Origin: Candidatus Mediterraneibacter intestinipullorum
GTDB taxonomy: Bacteria; Bacillota; Clostridia; Lachnospirales; Lachnospiraceae
Assembly: GCA_019118665.1 (NCBI GenBank)
Contig: DWYM01000093.1
Coordinates: 1 to 64,000 of the forward strand
Length of the DNA: 64,000 bases
Reading direction: 5' to 3'
Shown here: piece after piece, positions 62,387 to 64,000 of the stretch
How the letters are laid out: each line of letters opens with the position of its first letter
Position numbering within the stretch: position 1 is the stretch's first letter
Notes under the pieces: model-generated
Seen by the model: the letters and a program-made list of their open reading frames with translations, nothing else
Told to the model about the DNA's origin: nothing
Database searches by the model: none
Position numbers and translations under genes: made by a program

Positions 62387-63154
62387 TTATATGTGATTTA
62401 CAATAAAGGCAAAGAGCTGTTCTTCATCCGCCTCTACCTTAAGACTTTCTGCACGTTCCTCAATCATTTCCGCATAACGGAGCTGCCGTATCTCATTGTC
62501 TACCGCGCTCCTGACCGTATCCAGCGGAATAATCTCACCGCTTTCATTGATCATGTCCCCATTGCTTTCATAGTATTTTCTGGCCTCCTCATCCGCCACC
62601 TCCATATCTGCATTGGAACTATCATTACAATAGGCCTCTTCAACCTGGTTCAGCTCATAATCAAGATACTGCTCCATCGAATACTCTACCAGGCCATAGA
62701 TAACCTCGCCGGCTTCCTTTGCAGCTTTTCTTTCCTCATTCAACTGCTCCAGATACTTTTGTTTGTCGGCATATGACATGCGCTCAAGATATCCCTTTTC
62801 TTCTGCAACCGCATAAACTGCATACCGGTATCTAAGTTCTTCGACAGCAGCTTCAGCAAGTTTTCTGCAAGGCACATCGCCTTCATAATCCCTCGTCCAA
62901 AAATCACCCTCTATATCCGCATTATACTGAGAAATAAAATACGAGGTCACATCATACTTAACAGTATCTATAGCCTGAAGAAACTCGTCTTCACTGATCT
63001 TACTTCCGTCTATTGCCAGCTCGACCGCCTCTGTTTCCCTTTCTTTTGTCATTATGACTACTGCCACAGTTGTGATAATGACAATGAGAAGAATCAAAAT
63101 AAGTGCTGTCATTTTTCTACTTTTTTTTACATCATTTTGTACATACTTCTCCAT
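62387..63154 (-). CDS. Membrane-anchored folding partner of the GH136 enzyme (SurA/PrsA-N-like)
   Basis: 255 residues. One N-terminal membrane helix (TALILILLIVIITTVAVVIM) anchors an all-alpha extracytoplasmic domain starting VELAIDGSKISEDEFLQAIDTV, resembling the N-domains of SurA/PrsA foldases, but with no parvulin domain. The gene ends 18 bp before the GH136 ATG. Bifidobacterial LnbX requires the chaperone LnbY, and a related helical domain occurs with the E. ramulus enzyme, so this is its likely counterpart. No ribosome binding site precedes the ATG and an in-frame TGA lies just upstream. Confidence 0.65.
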   Translation of the reverse strand: MEKYVQNDVKKSRKMTALILILLIVIITTVAVVIMTKERETEAVELAIDGSKISEDEFLQAIDTVKYDVTSYFISQYNADIEGDFWTRDYEGDVPCRKLAEAAVEELRYRYAVYAVAEEKGYLERMSYADKQKYLEQLNEERKAAKEAGEVIYGLVEYSMEQYLDYELNQVEEAYCNDSSNADMEVADEEARKYYESNGDMINESGEIIPLDTVRSAVDNEIRQLRYAEMIEERAESLKVEADEEQLFAFIVNHI

Positions 63155-63160
63155 ATTTCA

Positions 63161-63166
63161 ATTATA
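63161..63166 (-). promoter_or_regulatory. TATAAT box six bases before the chaperone ATG
   Basis: Minus strand TATAAT, six bases (TGAAAT), then ATG. Transcription starting at the usual distance would begin on the A of the ATG, giving a leaderless message. No good -35 is visible at 16-18 bp. Confidence 0.45.
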
Positions 63167-63242
63167 CTCTGTCATATATTTTGCATGCTTGTATAATCCG
63201 TGCTTTTTTATGGGATTTTTTTGTATAATCAGGAACTTTTCA

Positions 63243-63271
63243 TTTACTTTTTTGATGTTATGTCCTATAAT
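63243..63271 (+). promoter_or_regulatory. Promoter of the right-edge AraC gene
   Basis: TTTACT (63243-63248), 17 bp, TATAAT (63266-63271), 38 bp upstream of the ATG. The 154-bp gap 63155-63308 thus holds promoters for both divergent genes. Confidence 0.55.
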
Positions 63272-63308
63272 GTAGTAAAATATTTTGAAGCATAAGAGGT
63301 GGCCTTTC

Positions 63309-64000
63309 ATGCAGTATATGGGTAATTATCTTCCACTCTATGAGAATTCAGTGTCCGAGGCAGCGTTTCTGTCGCAGGAAGCAGGCTATCATTTTGAGAA
63401 GTATCTACATACCGATTTTGTGATGATATCACCTTACACCGTACACTCTTTTTCCGTACCAGAAGATGAAGAGTGCTCATTTTATCACATCCAATTTTCT
63501 CCCAGGCTCTTTTCACAAATCGCATTGATACAAGATACAAGAAATCCGGTCAGCCTCATTCACTCTCTTCTTTTCCGCTTCCACTTTTTTCACAGGCAGG
63601 CAGCCACAGAAGACATCCGCCGAATCGTCCCTTCAGTCATCCCTTTATATAATTCCCCGGCCTCCAATAGATCAACTGCATCTGCGGAAATCAATGTTCT
63701 CCTCCTGCAGCTTTTGATTGAAATATTTCATTATTACAATGGGGACGAAACCGTTTGCAGTCCGTCAACTGCACCCGGCCGATACATCTCTTTTACGATG
63801 GATTTCATAGAGAAGAACATAGAGAAGAATTATGAGAAAAAAATCCTGATCCAGGACATTGCTTCCTGCCTGCGCATATCCGCCCGGTATCTGGGAAAGA
63901 TATTCTCCAGCTATATGCATATGCCCTTGGGAAGCTACATAAATATTTACCACATACACAAGGCCATCGGCATGATGGAAGATCCCGATCTTTCCCTGAC
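63309..64000 (+). CDS. AraC-family regulator, incomplete at window edge
   Basis: The frame is open from the ATG at 63309 (AGAGGTGG nine bases upstream) to the end of the window, 230 residues so far. The first 140 or so residues form an arabinose-binding-like sensor domain (GYHFEKYLHTDFVMISPYTVHSFSVPEDEECSFYHIQF). Then the first helix-turn-helix begins (FIEKNIEKNYEKKILIQDIA, then SCLRISARYLGKIFSSYMHMPLGSYI). The second half of the DNA-binding domain lies outside. It is divergent from the chaperone/GH136 operon, so it is the likely activator of lacto-N-biosidase expression. Confidence 0.88.
   Translation, partial: MQYMGNYLPLYENSVSEAAFLSQEAGYHFEKYLHTDFVMISPYTVHSFSVPEDEECSFYHIQFSPRLFSQIALIQDTRNPVSLIHSLLFRFHFFHRQAATEDIRRIVPSVIPLYNSPASNRSTASAEINVLLLQLLIEIFHYYNGDETVCSPSTAPGRYISFTMDFIEKNIEKNYEKKILIQDIASCLRISARYLGKIFSSYMHMPLGSYINIYHIHKAIGMMEDPDLSL

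Overview
The window looks like chromosome of an anaerobic, endospore-forming gut Firmicute of the Lachnospiraceae type. This rests on the conserved sporulation/housekeeping run hup-rqcP-yabP-yabQ-divIC-spoIIE-like-tilS-hpt-ftsH (order as in Bacillus/Clostridia), spore-coat-kinase and Rrf2 genes, strong AGGAGG ribosome binding sites, many carbohydrate ABC importers and host-glycan enzymes. No rRNA, tRNA, CRISPR array or insertion sequence was seen.

Layout. 0-2.7 kb: a SAM-I riboswitch (minus strand, serving a gene left of the window), murA, aroK, a small conserved unknown. 2.7-10.2 kb: a disaccharide phosphorolysis operon (binding protein, two permeases, GH65 phosphorylase, beta-phosphoglucomutase) with a LacI regulator; near-identical 14-bp palindromes precede both the regulator and the binding-protein gene. 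10.3-13.3 kb: FHA protein, DUF1015 protein, methionine aminopeptidase. 13.5-22.9 kb: a leftward surface-protein operon (Rrf2 regulator, PepSY protein, 1715-residue exported protein, small anchored protein, WxL/pilin-like subunit, two related single-pass membrane proteins, lipoprotein). 23.0-24.2 kb: an invertible promoter cassette, with perfect 24-bp inverted repeats around a consensus promoter, next to a tyrosine recombinase. In this assembly the promoter points away from the surface operon (OFF), and the right repeat forms an intrinsic terminator. 24.3-43.2 kb: pyridoxal kinase, a GH13 enzyme and mostly housekeeping genes.

43.2-47.1 kb is an erosion zone. It holds a GH112 remnant, an AraC fragment fused to a broken GH20 gene, a GH43 gene with an internal deletion, and a Fic gene with N-terminal and internal losses. 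47.1-64.0 kb is a host-glycan locus: two sulfatases, AraC regulators, a sugar ABC importer, a GH112 galacto-N-biose/lacto-N-biose phosphorylase, and a 1795-residue cell-surface GH136-like lacto-N-biosidase with nine FN3 repeats, preceded by a probable membrane-anchored folding partner. The implied pathway is release of lacto-N-biose outside the cell, import, and phosphorolysis to galactose-1-phosphate plus GlcNAc, with sulfatases trimming sulfated mucin-type glycans. A divergent AraC regulator runs off the right edge.

The strongest candidate for an undescribed system is the inverton-controlled surface operon at 13.5-24.2 kb. The GH136/chaperone/GH112/sulfatase locus is the second.
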